From Macrolepiota albuminosa (taxonomy: Eukaryota; Basidiomycota; Agaricomycetes; Agaricales; Agaricaceae): a stretch of 64,000 nt of DNA. The stretch's first letter is position 1. Every line of letters begins with the position of its first letter. Position numbers and translations under genes: made by a program. Where the stretch lies: NCBI GenBank assembly GCA_027475525.1, contig JAMWFC010000117.1, forward strand, positions 2,094,183 through 2,158,182. The letters are read 5' to 3'. This document shows positions 44,915 to 57,116 of the stretch, one piece after another. Below the pieces are notes generated by a model, which did no database searches, was not told the origin of the DNA, and worked only from the letters and a program-made list of their open reading frames with translations.

Positions 44915-47711
44915 CTATGAGGTATGTTCCCGGCTTCCACTACTCTCGGTGGAGTTCCCTGGGTTTAGACCATACCTCTGCTCATGATCATGTGACGGAT
45001 CATCGTGATATCTCGATGCTCCTCCAGCCGTTGAACTTGAAGGTTCATCATCTAAAAACCCGGGATGGAATTCCAATCCACCCGAGACGGGCACATGCCC
45101 ACGACTTCTTTCAAGTGCGGTCTCCTCATCGTTTTCGTCGTCGTCATCCGATAACTCTCCGAATGCATCATACAACTCCCTTGTCGGGCGGCCCGTGGCG
45201 ACGGTACTGCGAGGTCTAGTAGTAAGAGTGCTCATGGAAAGATCATCACCAGCGGGCAGAGCATTGTAATGTGAGAGACGTGCTTTGCGTCGGCGCCAGA
45301 AGAATACGCCCATACCGATACCAAACAATGCCACGGCACCAACGGCACCGAAGAACCATTTCTGATTCGCAACAAGATTTGAGAGGCTTGGGAACCAACC
45401 AACATCCGCAGTTGGGTGCGAAGAGCTTGTAGGACTAGGTACAGCAGTTGAAAAGGCAGGATTGGTATTTTCACCTGGTGCTTCACCATGATCGCCAGGG
45501 AGATGAGCAGTAGGTTTTGAGAGAACCTTAGTGGTAGTTGGTGTTGGTGTTGGGAAGACAGGAGGTACGATGTCAACAGGCAATACATTTTCCACAAGAG
45601 GTACTTCATATTTCAATGCCTTTGTATGGTCGATGGTGGATCCCCAAAACTTCAAATTCCATCCTAAGAATGTGCCGTTACTAGTCTCTGGCGTTTCTTG
45701 GTCTGTGACTTTGATTGTCCAATCACCGATAGGATTTTCGCCCCTATTGTAAAATCAGCACATGCAAAATAATGTCATAAACCAGCGGTCACCAGTGCTT
45801 AACCGACATAAATTTCCAACCCGGGAATCCAGAGGTAGCACGATCGCCAATTCGTCGCTTCGCGAGAACGCTTTTAATGTTATTGGGACTGATGAGTTCA
45901 ACCTCAACGTCACCGCGCACTGTATGATCTATCCAGACTTTGACGTTAACATGCTCCAGAACGTCGAAATTGTTCGCCTTCAACATCTCTTCCGTGATTG
46001 TTATAGTACTTGTGATACCACCTTTACCAATAGATTGGCCGCCTGAATAATTTTCATCTGTGTCCATAGTACCTCCCTCAAGTTGGACAGCTGGGGTCTC
46101 AAACCATGCTTGAGGCTTGACGAGCTTCCATGACTGGGCTGCTGAAACGAATCTACCAGCGTCTAAGACACCAAATCCATACTTGTAGCTAAAGAGCCGC
46201 CCATTCGCTGTAGGTTCCCAGTCCGGATCCTCTGGGTTTATCATTCGAGCAGTTTCAACGCACAGGTGTTGTATGTCCCGCCATGACAAATCGGGACTGA
46301 AAACGAGAAGTATGAATGAGAGGCACTATCCTGATTTTATTAAGACTTACCGAGCCTCTAGTGCCAAGGCAAAGACCCCAACAGCATTTGGAGCCGCAGC
46401 TGAAGTACCACCATGCGATTTAGTACACTCGTTTTTCCCCTTGTCAGATGTCACCTAGAATTAATGGTCAACAGAGATCAAACATATATATTGGCAAACG
46501 AACGATGTGTTTGCCGCTCCCTGAACTATAAGCAACAACCATATTGGCCGCGCACGGTTCTGAATAGTACGGATGGAGCCCCTTATAGTCAACCGCAGAC
46601 ACTGTTACGGAATATATACTATTCGTGTAGCCGTCGAAGTTGCATTGATCGCCACTGGCTGCGCCGTTCCCGCTAGCAAAAACAAAGATAGAGCCTTTTC
46701 CATCCCGGCCATTATTGATGCCATTGACGACGGCCTTCTTTATAAGATATCCCGGGCCTTCCATCGCCTGACCGTTGTCAGGAGGTCCCCAACTACAGCT
46801 GTAGATAGAAACATTATTGAAACCATAGTTGAGCGCAGCGGCCTCGTCTACATCTGATATAGGCCCAGAGAGTATGCGTACGCCCGCAACCTTGGACTCG
46901 TAAGCAATACCGATACCACAAGCATTGTTTTTGACTGCCGCAATTTGTCCAGCACAGCGGGTACCATGATGATCATCGAACTTCTTCGGGGTTGGCAAAG
47001 GTTCATGGTCGTTGAAGTCGTAAGAATCATCCGCGTCCTGGAAACATTCAAATTGAGGCAGGCCAAGAAGTCGTGATAACTACTTACGAAGTTGTCTTTG
47101 AGGTCCAAGCTCGTGTAATCTAGTCCATCGTCTACCAGCGAAGAGATGACGCCTTTTCCAGTAAAACCCATCTCCCAAACCGGTGTAACGTTCATTGTGT
47201 GTTCCGGAAATTCGCCGTTGACCAAATGCCATTGTTGCGGAAACATGGGGTCCACGATACCAAAACGTGCGGCGACGTTATCAGAAGGTGGAAGGGGCGG
47301 AGGTGCACGCTTCGTCCGTTGACGTAGCGTTTGTTGAGAGATAAACTTTACGGCGTGCAAGATCGCTCGAGCCTTGATAACGTCTTCTGAGCGTAACGCC
47401 AAATGGGCGTTGGCTGCACCTTTACCTCTCTGGCGGAGGACATTGAAAGCGTTAAAGACCGAATCAGGGTCATTACTTCGCAAAGTCAAGTCTCGCTTTG
47501 GTCTCCGGACAAGCCATGTGTTGGGGAGTTCGCCAACTTTCTCGACAAGTTCTACAGCCAGTGCAGTCATTATATCGTCCAGAGATGCTGTTGCTGAAGG
47601 GTTGTGTTCGATGACATAGTAATCATGTGTGCTATGTGAACGTTTTGTAGGTGTGAGGGCGAGGACATAGTGCTGCAGTAGGGCAAGGATAAGCAGCCAA
47701 GGCAGCTTCAT
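44915..47711 (-). CDS. KEX2: Kexin, Kex2-type proprotein convertase
   Basis: Golgi serine protease cutting after Lys-Arg or Arg-Arg, for example in pheromone and secreted protein precursors. It has a signal peptide (MKLPWLLILALLQHYVLAL), a propeptide ending in dibasic KR (RQRTKR), and a subtilase domain with Asp in VISSLVDDGLDYTS, His in DDHHGTRCAGQIA, Asn in FASGNGAASGDQC and Ser in HGGTSAAAP. The P/proprotein-convertase domain contains VWIDHTVRGDVEVELISPN and GFPGWKFMSVKHWGENPIGDW. A Pro/Thr-rich stalk, one membrane helix (WFFGAVGAVALFGIGMGVFF) and an acidic cytosolic tail complete it. About six introns of 50-70 bp. The stop is TAG at 44,915. The catalytic triad is complete. Confidence 0.93.
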
Positions 47712-47929
47712 GGCGAAGCCTGCGGGATAAAAGAGCGAACGCGAAGAGATATGCGAAGGTAGAAAGAAGCCAGAACGCGCTGACCACGGCCACGATTGCG
47801 ATCACTCGGCAGACCCCGATCCTCACTGAATTCGATGCGCTAAGTATTTATGTTGACGACCCTGAAAATACGGAAAGATATTTCGCATTTCAATATTGAA
47901 TACATTGGGATGTCTACTCATTACTCAAG

Positions 47930-48780
47930 CTTTGCGATAGCCTACTCTGTTGACTAGGCGGTACCACTGCTCTAGGTTTGTCGCGGTATCTGGCAGTTTG
48001 CACGGTTGCAGACAAATCGTCATCATCGAGGAAACTGGAATGGAACCCTAGTCCCACAGACACTCGTCCTGGAGGTGGACACCAGTGGAAGGCATAAGAA
48101 TTGCCGGTTCCGCGCCATATCCGTCATCGAGCTGGTTCATAGGGTGAGCATCAGGAAGGCATGATAATTCTCCCCGAGCTGTTGCTGACACTACGTGAAA
48201 TATATTGTGCCACCAACCAATGCAAATATCATAATGCCAACAACGCTTCCAAAAAGAGGGTCTTATGAGAGCAGACCAGATGTGAAGCATTGGCGTTGGT
48301 TGCGAATTGTTGAGTTCTTAGTGGCTATGGGCATAAGGAAGGCAGTTGGTTTGCTGCGTTCCTTGGTAACGCTTGGAATGTCAATGACAGGCCTGTAAGG
48401 ATCATTGAAGGGAGGCAGAATGTTGTCCACGACGGGAATTCTGTGGTTTTCAGCTTTCCTTGGGTCGACAGTTGTGCTCTTCATCCTCCTTCCAAGGAAC
48501 CTTCCTGAACTGTCTGGAGAGTTCTGATCTTGAACTTTGTTAGCCCAATCGCCGACAGGATCTTCACCCTCGTGATGACGAGAACTGACACAGGAAACAT
48601 GGAACAAGCAAGAGACTTACCAGTGTTTCATGGTCATGAAGCTTGCATGAAGATCCAGCCTGGAAAACCAGTTTTCGCCTCATCGACATCACCCGATCGT
48701 TTCTATGTTAAGATGTTGGGACTGACAATTTCAACTTTGACCATCTCACCAGGAATGGTCAATCAAACTTGAAAGGGGTT
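47930..48780 (-). pseudogene. Decayed C-terminal half of a second kexin gene
   Basis: Reading the minus strand from about 48,780, frame-shifted pieces follow the order of the KEX2 gene: MVKVEIVSPNIL, KTGFPGWIFM, then TMKHW, GEDPVGDW (48,570), FLGRRMKST, PVVDNILPPF, SKPTAFLMP, a membrane-helix remnant (LFGSVVGIMIFALVGGTIYF near 48,250) and FLDDDDLSATVQTARYRD. There are stop codons and several frame changes, and no protease domain upstream. It lies just behind the 5' end of KEX2 in the same orientation, so it looks like the remains of a tandem duplicate. Confidence 0.85.
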
Positions 48781-49094
48781 TTTACCCGATGACGCCTAGC
48801 AAGTAATAAGTCAAGTTGTTGTAAATATTGTACAGCTCAATGAAATAGTTTGTCAAATAATCAGCTTAGATAGTCTCGCAACGAAGGCAAAGAGGAAAGT
48901 CCAAAACATAGTTTCCATGGCTAATCAGAAATTGACACCGGCCAATTCTCAGGCCTGAACTTCGCGCCGTTACAGATCAAATTTATCACAAACTCTATAA
49001 TTAAGTCTCGAAAACGGCGCGTGACTGTGATGATTGTGTAGAATGAGAGCGTGACGATGTGTTGCTCAAAATTCATTCGTCGAGTCGATCGATA

Positions 49095-52000
49095 ATGAAA
49101 CGAACTATATCGACTGAAGGATCTCCCGCAAAGAGGATAAAGCTCTACCATGATATCTTTGAAGACTCGCAACAGCGCACTCCTGGAGACATTCTTGACA
49201 GCGGCTTAGAGGACGATTCAGGCTACATATCCTGCAAGTGTTTCATGACATGGCGTCCCACAACGAAACACAAAGCTATTCTTGAAACCACAGAATCAAC
49301 GCCGCGCTTTCGTTTCGACGTTGAATTCGCGGGAGTATGTGTCGACTTCTTTCCCGAAATTGAGCTCAAGGCCCAAGATGAATTTCTGCTGGCCCTAAAA
49401 TCTGCACAAATCGAGAAGAGCAACAAGCAGTCTCGCTTATGTACCATTCCTTTGAAACTGGTCTACGAAGAAGGTGTTATCATTAAATTTCTAAAACGTC
49501 AAGGTCCATGTCGAATTATAGATACATGGCAGCGTGCGTGTCCACGTCTGGCCCTGGGTAGCATAGCTGACTAGGCTATTGGTGCCCTAACTTCAGTACG
49601 GGAAGATGCAAAAAGGCAAGAAGATTCTTGGTTTCTTCCTCCACAATTCCCTTCCGATTCTGTGGTTGTGAAAGATATGCAACCATCCAATGTGACTTAC
49701 CCATTTGAAGTATGTTTTGGCACACCTTCAACCGGATTTACACTGCCTTCATCTGGAACCGTCCCAACATCTTTCACCACAATAACTCTTGACGACGACA
49801 AGGCCAATTCTTCTCGTGTTCCTCTGCAAGAAGCGCAAGGGTCTAAACTCAGCAAGAGGCAGCAGAAGCTGCAGAAGCTGCAGAAGAAGCAGAAGAAGCA
49901 GCAGAGAGCGCTCATGCTCGCCTCTGCAAATTCAAAAGACGCGATGACTACGATTGTAGCTCCTGACTTTCATTCCAAACTCGTAACGGCGCCGTTGATC
50001 ATTCCTCAAATCGCCGCCTCAACATTACCTCCACCGCTATCTCACAAGGATGCAGCGACTCTTTCAATAGCTACATCAATGGCTCGCCCATCTAGACAAA
50101 CGACACCTGTTGCGCTACCCCGGACCGCTGCTGGCCTTTTGACAACTACGGTGGGGTTCTTTTTTTATCCTATGTACTACACATTCTCTCACATACCTCA
50201 TATCCAGGGCAGATATCACGAAATAGCGGTCTTGAATGATCTTGCTCCTTCCGCGCTGTTCAATGTTATTGGCGTTGTGATCCAAGTATCGCCGCCCGGC
50301 ATAACCAGGACAGGAGGTGTATATGTTTTCTTGCACGCGATGTTCTTGATGTTCAATAGTCAACAGAGTGGTGTTGCAACATCCGCCTCGTCGATCCTAG
50401 TAACACTGAAGTTGAAAATCCCAATGGTTTCGGAGGCTTCAGGGTCAATTGCTTTACCCGGAAATACCCACAGTGGCTCCCTAGCCCCAGCCTTGGAGAA
50501 ATTCTCATTATGCGGGATCTCAAAGTAGGCTACTTGATATTTCTCAAGGATTCACTCATTATCTACTAGATCTCGAACTATGGTGGAATTATGGGCGTTG
50601 GGTATCACAACAGATTGCAATGGGCCATATTTTCTCCATCTACAGGCAAAGTACGGCATGGAGATTTGGGGGATGCTCCTGTATCAGAGGGTTTGCAAGA
50701 AGGTTTTGGTTACCATTTTTCTCCCTTTTTTAAACCGGAAGAAGCAGAGATTCGCTATTGTCTAGAAATGGCGGACTGGTGGGCTAATGTTGAGAAAAAA
50801 AGAAAGAGCATTGAAGAGGTCCACCAAGTCTGCGGGCCAAGCGATGCTATATCTCACATTCGGCCTCGGCGGCAGCACAGGTTGATCTCGGAAGCAGGCC
50901 CTCATGTACCTCCTCAGGGTTACTTTGATTGTACAATTGAGGTAAGTCATACAAAATGTCTCATATTTGGTGTCCTCGCGCAGATCTAATTTTGCTCAGT
51001 TACTGCATGGCCATTTGAACGATAATGGAGTTTACAGTCTGTATGTCACTGATTACACTGCTAATACGGGTGTCCTACCGATTGCGGCGTCATGGTGTCC
51101 ACCTGATTTGGCCGATTATGTTTTGAAAATTGAAGCATGGGACGGTGCAGCGGAACTAGCTCAGAAGATGTTCGTCGGAGAATTTTACTCGATAGGAAAC
51201 GCTCGTATGATGATTTCTCGTGCTAATCATGTGGAAGGCAAAGTTGTCGAGGAAAAGTTTCATCGACTGGACGTGGAAGTCGATGGAGATGCAAATCCTT
51301 ATTTCAAGGCATTGCTCGAGCGCGTCATCACATCATTCATTCCAGCTATCACACTGACATAAAAATAGGCGGAAGAAATTTCAAGGCATTGCTCGAGCGC
51401 GTCATCACATCATTCATTCCAGCTATCACACTGACATAAAAATAGGCGGAAGAAGCCTGGAAAGATGCTCATCTGAGTGAGGAACGACCTGATTTCCTTG
51501 AATATAAAACGATCGGCGAAGCTGTTGAAAAAAGACATTTCCATTGCGTTGTAGAGGTACGTTTCTGGCTGGTTATTGGCGGCTTCTCCACTTGATGAAT
51601 ATCTGAACCAAGGTTCTTCATACCGTCTACGACAAGAGGAGTGCATCTTGCATCTATGTCACCGATTACACCTCTCGTGATGAGCTCGTCTCAGGAAAAG
51701 GACAAAATAATTGGAGTGTCGGGCTTGATGGATTCATTTTGAAGATTGTTCTTTTTGACAATCAAGCAGAAGTAGCAAAAACTATTCAAGTCGGAGCATT
51801 TTATGATATTCAAAAGCTGAGGTTGAAGCAAAGTCCTACGGCTCGTCAATATCAAGGACAATTAGGAGGGCCAGAGCGTTTAATATCCCTACTCAATCTA
51901 AAGATACCTAACGATAGGCTTACTGCATTGAAACGGTATGTTTCCACGCCCTGTATCGTTTAATGTTGAGCGCAGTCCGGATAGACGGAAGGAGGAATGG

Positions 52001-52809
52001 CAGAAGAGCTTGAAGTCTATTGATACGCCTATCGAAGCAAATTTCTCAGTCAAGCTTGGGTCCGCTCAGAAAGACGCTACACAGTCAACACACTTAGTAC
52101 GCCGTGAAAAGACTATCGCAGAATTGAGAACGGATGAGAAATGTCCAAACAAGAGCCGAATTTTTGGGAGAGTTGTTGACTTTCGGCCGTGGAAGTTGTC
52201 CGACGTGGTCATCATTCACTGTACGAATTGCAGGAGAGAGTAAGCGCATGAAACAATTTATTTCCGCCTGCCACTAATACCTTTCAAGTCTACCCCCTCT
52301 CCAAAAAGCCTGCTTTGATTGTGACGATACCGATCATGAATACGTACGATTTATGTTTCAAATGTACCTTCTGCTGGAAGATGCGGACGGCGAACAGATA
52401 TACGTCTCAGTACACGATGGGGTGAGTTGCATCATCTATTATTATCAGTCTTCACTTGGTCCACTCATTCCTAGCACCAATAGTCATCCGTCTTCGATGG
52501 CCTCAAACGCGGCGACGTTAACGAAAACTCAGCAGCTTATAGGACGCTATCAAACCGTCTTTCTTCCCTACTAGGGGACCTACTGGAGCTTCACTCTGGA
52601 CCTTTTCCGAAAGAAGCCGCTGGAATCCCGCTTCCCTATACCCCGATGTAGGGGACCTACTGGAGCTTCACTCTGGACCTTTTCCGAAAGAAGCCGCTGG
52701 AATCCCGCTTCCCTATACCCCGATGATGTCTTTAATTATCGATACCTGGGAAGTTGATGGTAAACATGCATATTGTCTTGCAGGGTATGATGAGACAAAG
52801 GAGCTATGA
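49095..52809 (+). CDS. POT1: Telomere-end protection protein Pot1-like (OB-fold)
   Basis: Predicted single-stranded telomeric DNA-binding protein. The N-terminus (MKRTISTEGSPAKRIKLYHDIFED) opens a domain of about 180 residues. A Lys/Gln-rich segment (KRQQKLQKLQKKQKKQQR) follows. The first Telo_bind OB fold begins FNVIGVVIQVSPP and continues with VDPSNTEVENPNGFGGFRVNCFTR. A second OB region contains GVYSLYVTDYTANTG and later SASCIYVTDYTSRDE, the typical Pot1 wording. A C-terminal part with a CxxC pair (CTNCRRE, CFDCDD) ends at LAGYDETKEL and TGA 52,807-52,809. Many introns; the boundaries are approximate. Two 77 bp tandem duplications (51,301 and 52,572) disrupt it as assembled. Confidence 0.72.
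51301..51454. repeat. Exact 77 bp tandem duplication no. 10
   Basis: Bases 51,301-51,377 recur unchanged at 51,378-51,454. The unit spans an exon end, a whole intron and the first bases of the next exon of the POT1 gene. Confidence 0.97.
52572..52725. repeat. Exact 77 bp tandem duplication no. 11
   Basis: Bases 52,572-52,648 recur unchanged at 52,649-52,725 within the last POT1 exon and break its frame. Confidence 0.97.
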
Positions 52810-53501
52810 TCAACCTTGCATCGTATCCTTGGTGTACTATTCCGTTGATCGAGTGCCTCGAGTGACTGTTATGTAATATTCTCGATGCAATGTCGAAAAC
52901 TTTGTCCTGAGTTTCCCAAGGTTCCCGCTTCAAATATGCTATCGTTGGGCCCGAATCTATAGATAACGCGTATGGATAAAAAGTAAAATTAATGAGACTT
53001 TGCTTTTTTAGACATATTTTGTCCGTTATGAATCTATAGATAACGCGTATGGATAAAAAGTAAAATTAATGAGACTTTGCTTTTTTAGACATATTTTGTC
53101 CGTTATCACGGAACAATGATCAGTCGTGTTTGGAATGTGGTGTGTGGAGTCGTGCGACACATCGAGCCAACAAAGGGCGCCCATATATAAGCGAGCCACG
53201 CGCAACCACTCCAACCATGGTGCAATGTGGTGATGTTTCCGAAGAGTCGAAGTTTTAAACATGTTCATAAGTAAGAGGATGCACTTCCAGGCACAATATG
53301 TATGTCTTCACTTAAGATATACTATAACATTACGACGATATCGTATTACTACATGATCATGGCAACAAGAAAATGAACTGTTAAACACGTGTACGTAGTG
53401 CAGTTTTCAAAGACGTACTTGGAAAGTGATCAGCACAAGTCGTCTAAATCTATATCCATCACAAACGCGGTTTTGTGGTATCTGAATCACTCCATAGAAA
53501 C
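52810..53501. other. Intergenic region between POT1 and the phosducin-like gene
   Basis: About 700 bp, of which 77 bp are an exact duplicate (see 52,953). It is AT-rich with no convincing coding frame. It presumably holds the POT1 terminator and the promoter of the downstream gene; no specific site stands out. Confidence 0.5.
52953..53106. repeat. Exact 77 bp tandem duplication no. 12
   Basis: Bases 52,953-53,029 recur unchanged at 53,030-53,106 in non-coding DNA between two genes, showing that the phenomenon is not tied to coding sequence. Confidence 0.97.
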
Positions 53502-54704
53502 ATGGTGATATCTTTTTTTCGGTGCGCCTATCTTTTTCGAAAGTACTGAATAGAACAGAATGCAGATATTGAAGCACTCATACTTTCTGGAGAATTTTTC
53601 AATGGCTCTGAACGCGCCTTTTCACCCAATAAATCTCCATCACCCGACGCCGGGTGGCATGACCATGAGATGAACGAAGAAGCCAAGAGGAGAGAGGATC
53701 AAGGTCTCGATTACGACTCGGACGAGGAGCGCCGGGATATCCAAAAGGCGCGAAAGGAGTATGGTGAATCAATAGGTATGGGCCCTGGACGCACAGGAGT
53801 AAAAGGTGTCATACGGGATCGAAACGAGTCAGAAAGACTAAGCAGGGAAAAGAAGGACCGTGAACTTAGAGATATACGTCACAGATTGGGCAAGAGTAGC
53901 CTGGGTGGCAAAACTTTCCTACAGGAGGAAAGAGAGAAGGGGTGGGACGAAAAGGTGGACGAAATTGTGTTCAAAGAGCGCGAGGCTTCGACAGAGCAGA
54001 AAACGGACGTTTTTGGTCGCATAAGAGAAGGGCGCTTTGGGCATCTGAGAGAAGTAGGTTCAAAGGGCTTTCTGAATGGCATCGAAAATGAGGAAAGGGG
54101 TATCTGGGTCGTTGTGCACCTCTATGATCCAGTACGTTGTTCATACTCTCCCTTCAAAATGCTGTGCATCTCATATTACTTTGTACGAAGTCCCTAGAAC
54201 GATGCTATATTGTGGATAGTACATTGGCACGGTTAGCTCGTCTATATTCAGACACCAAGTTCCTTCGAGTCCGTGCAGCTGCTCTGGGGTTTGCAAAGAA
54301 ATCTTCTGCGTCATCAACATTGTCGAAGTCACGATATCGGGATGATGACGGTGATGCTACTTACGGAGAGGAGGAGGAAGAAGAGGAAGATATTGAAGAT
54401 GACGACGACATAGATCTCGACGTGCTACCGACTATGCTTGTCTATCGTGACGGCGAGTTGGTCCATAACTGGGTTAGAGTAGATTGGGAGGCAGGCCATG
54501 CTGGCATTGAGGAATTATTGGATAAGTTGGTCTTCGGATTAACGCTCTGCTTTTCTCCATACTAATATTGTGACGACAAGGCATCATATCCTTCCCCGCC
54601 CTGAGTCATTGCTCGGTACAGGTAGCGATCTGGGTCTCCCTAGCGATGATGACGACTTCGATTTGCTCTGGAGTGGAGACGAAGACGTGAATCATCGCAC
54701 ATAG
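53502..54704 (+). CDS. Phosducin-like protein
   Basis: Thioredoxin-fold cochaperone of the type that helps the CCT chaperonin fold G-protein beta subunits. The exon from 53,559 reads NADIEALILSGEFFNG and continues in frame through GWHDHEMNEEAKRREDQGLDYDSDEERRD. It then has a charged helical region and the thioredoxin-like part GIWVVVHLYDP, DSTLARLARLYSDTKFLRVRA and LPTMLVYRDGELVHNWVRVD. The C-terminus is acidic (SDDDDFDLLWSGDEDVN), ending TAG 54,702-54,704. The 5' end is uncertain: ATG 53,502 spliced directly at GTGATA to the acceptor at 53,558 would give a 3 nt first exon. Otherwise the start is the in-frame Met at about 53,670. Confidence 0.75.
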
Positions 54705-55110
54705 TCCGAAAATATACTTGCCTTATCTTTTTCTCGCACGCAGAGGACTGTACCTGTATTTCAAATGACCGTTTTTCAAGGTGTCCATGTTGCAATAAAA
54801 TGATCATTGTAGTTCTCGTCGGTCGTCAACTTGCTTTGGTTCCAAGCTCAATACTATATTTTCATCTCTGGGTAGCCTGCTTCTCGGCGTATTAGCCTGA
54901 GAATCTAGTTCTAGGACTTTATCAAATTTATACGCAGAAATTGGGATGAGTTGACAAATTCAAGCATTCTTCAACAATATGAGTCAAGGGTGAGCCTTGC
55001 AGATGATATGAAAGTGTCAACACTTACTGTTCCCATCAAATCGCATCCTACTATGCATCTTTGAACAGACTGTTGCGTTTGAATCAACGTTTTCAACAGT
55101 TGGGTAACTG
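54705..55110. other. Intergenic region after the phosducin-like gene
   Basis: About 400 bp of AT-rich DNA, presumably 3' untranslated sequence. No open frame, repeat or RNA gene was recognised. Confidence 0.45.
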
Positions 55111-56870
55111 ACAGCCTTTATATTCGTTGAGCGACTTGTACCACCAGTAATTGACCAGTAACAGGACAAATCGGCTTGAAGTTACATATGTTGTTGCCCA
55201 TGACAATTGGGCTATCGGTGTGTTTTGCATTATAAATTCTTGAAACCTCTCCAGCAGCCCTTGGACACAAGGCAAGGCATGCCTCCACATTTCTGTCGTT
55301 GAGTACCCTGAGAAATGCGGCACGAAATACAGTCTATCTCTGTATCAAATATGACAAGGTAAGAATCTTCGATGGAAGAAAGCAAAGCCTTACTAATTCT
55401 GATGACTCGATGCATTCCAATGTAACAAGTACTGGGTCTCGCCAGGAGACACCCACTTCAATTGTTGCGTTCACGAGGGCTTGAGCGATTACGACCTCTT
55501 GCTTGTGAAGTTCAAAGGTGCACAAATGATTGATGATGGCTGGAGCATTCGATATATCGGCTTCTACGCATCTACGTCCATTGGAGCAGCTATACATGAG
55601 CTGGTGTCTTATTAATGTACATAATTAGAAAGAACTGCATAAAGAGGAGAGGAAAGTGAATGTGATCATCAGTGTCGGACGACAATGGACCATCTTGCGA
55701 GCAAGCCCGCATCTAGTAGCCCTATCTCCCAATCAAGCAAGAAAACATGCTCCCGCCATCCCCTCTCGCCCCAACTCTCCACTAGTTCAGTTCGAAGTGC
55801 CTTGTCATTGACGATACTTTGTCGCCAGAATCGTAAAACAGTAATATATTCTGATGTGACGTTGATGATACAAGATATTGACGCTGCCGACGTGGTCGAT
55901 GATAACGCTTTGGTGACAGAGTGTATGTTCAGAAGCAGCGGTGTTGAAGTTCTTTGGACAACATGATGACCGAGGTATTTGCGTTGAGTGAAAGGTATAC
56001 AGCAAAACATAAACGGATCCGAATAGAATGGAAAATTCGACGCCATCGAGGTGAATCGTATGGTTCCAGCAATGCCCTTCTTCAGGCGAGATTGGAAGGA
56101 GTGTAGAGCTCGTTCCACGTCATGATATGCTACAAAATCCAGGCAAAGAGAAGTGTTGGCATAAGCTGACGTCAAGAGATGAGTCTTGATTGATGAAATG
56201 ACGGGTCCTGCGGATGAGAACAGGATGTCGGGAAATACAATTGAATCAGCGGATGCTATTACATGGTATTAGTTTTTCCACTTCAAGTAAGATTGATGTA
56301 GATGCCAAACATGCGGAACAGTTCTCTCGTCGAATCTAAACGATCAACTCGATGATTATGAGACAGCATAAATTGTGTTACCCTTGCCTTGTCGGAATGC
56401 CCAGGTAACAGGGAGCCCAGGATCCATACCAGAAAGGACACTCGCCAACGAATACTCAGAGAGAGACGAAGCGTCCATCCGTAGATTCGAAGCCGGGAAC
56501 GAAGCATATGAGAAAGATCCTGAGGATTTCTTGCCTCAATGATACCACCTACGACATTCTTGAAAATTGCGGACGCAGATATGCTTAAGACTCCTGAAGG
56601 GCGAGGAAGAGCAAGACTATTGAGTAGATCTGCGTGTTTTGAAGGCCACGCGGAAGACGTTGGTACGAAAACTGACAGCAGTGCTCGATAGGAATCTGGA
56701 CGTTTTGGAACGCGCCTTTTCTTCCATAGCATGAAGTAGAGGACAAGCGCGGAATATACGAGTCCTAAGCCAGTATAAAGTGGCTCAAAGTGGAAACTTT
56801 CAATCCGCCAAAGAGTGATAAAATGACGTGCCTCCGTGTTGAAGAACTCCTGAACAGTTCCGCAATTCAT
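55111..56870 (-). CDS. Hypothetical multi-exon gene with a possible membrane segment
   Basis: Not recognised. The longest frame (56,870-56,283) starts MNCGTVQEFFNTEARHFITL. It has one hydrophobic stretch, LYTGLGLVYSALVLYFMLW, followed by KKRRVPKRP, which fits a signal anchor. A second frame (56,175-55,669) and two shorter ones (55,597-55,334 and 55,323-55,093, the latter with SSRFVLLLVNYWWYKSL) lie on the same strand and could be later exons. No family motif is visible and exon joins cannot be fixed. It may be a fast-evolving gene, two genes or chance frames. Confidence 0.3.
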
Positions 56871-57116
56871 GATTCTCGATATTGGGCTGAAAATCTAGTA
56901 GAAAAGAGTTTCAATCATTCATATTGGCGGGGTTTGGTCGCAAAAATCTTCCTACTACAGCGGGCGGTAAGTGTTGATGCCAGCGGGCTTTTCAGAGGGT
57001 CGAGAATGATTACAATCAGGCACACTGTGATGATATATGCACGTGAGCGCGACAATCTGACTGAATGATAATACATATTGACAACCGAGAAACGATAATC
57101 GATAAGTGCCTGACCT

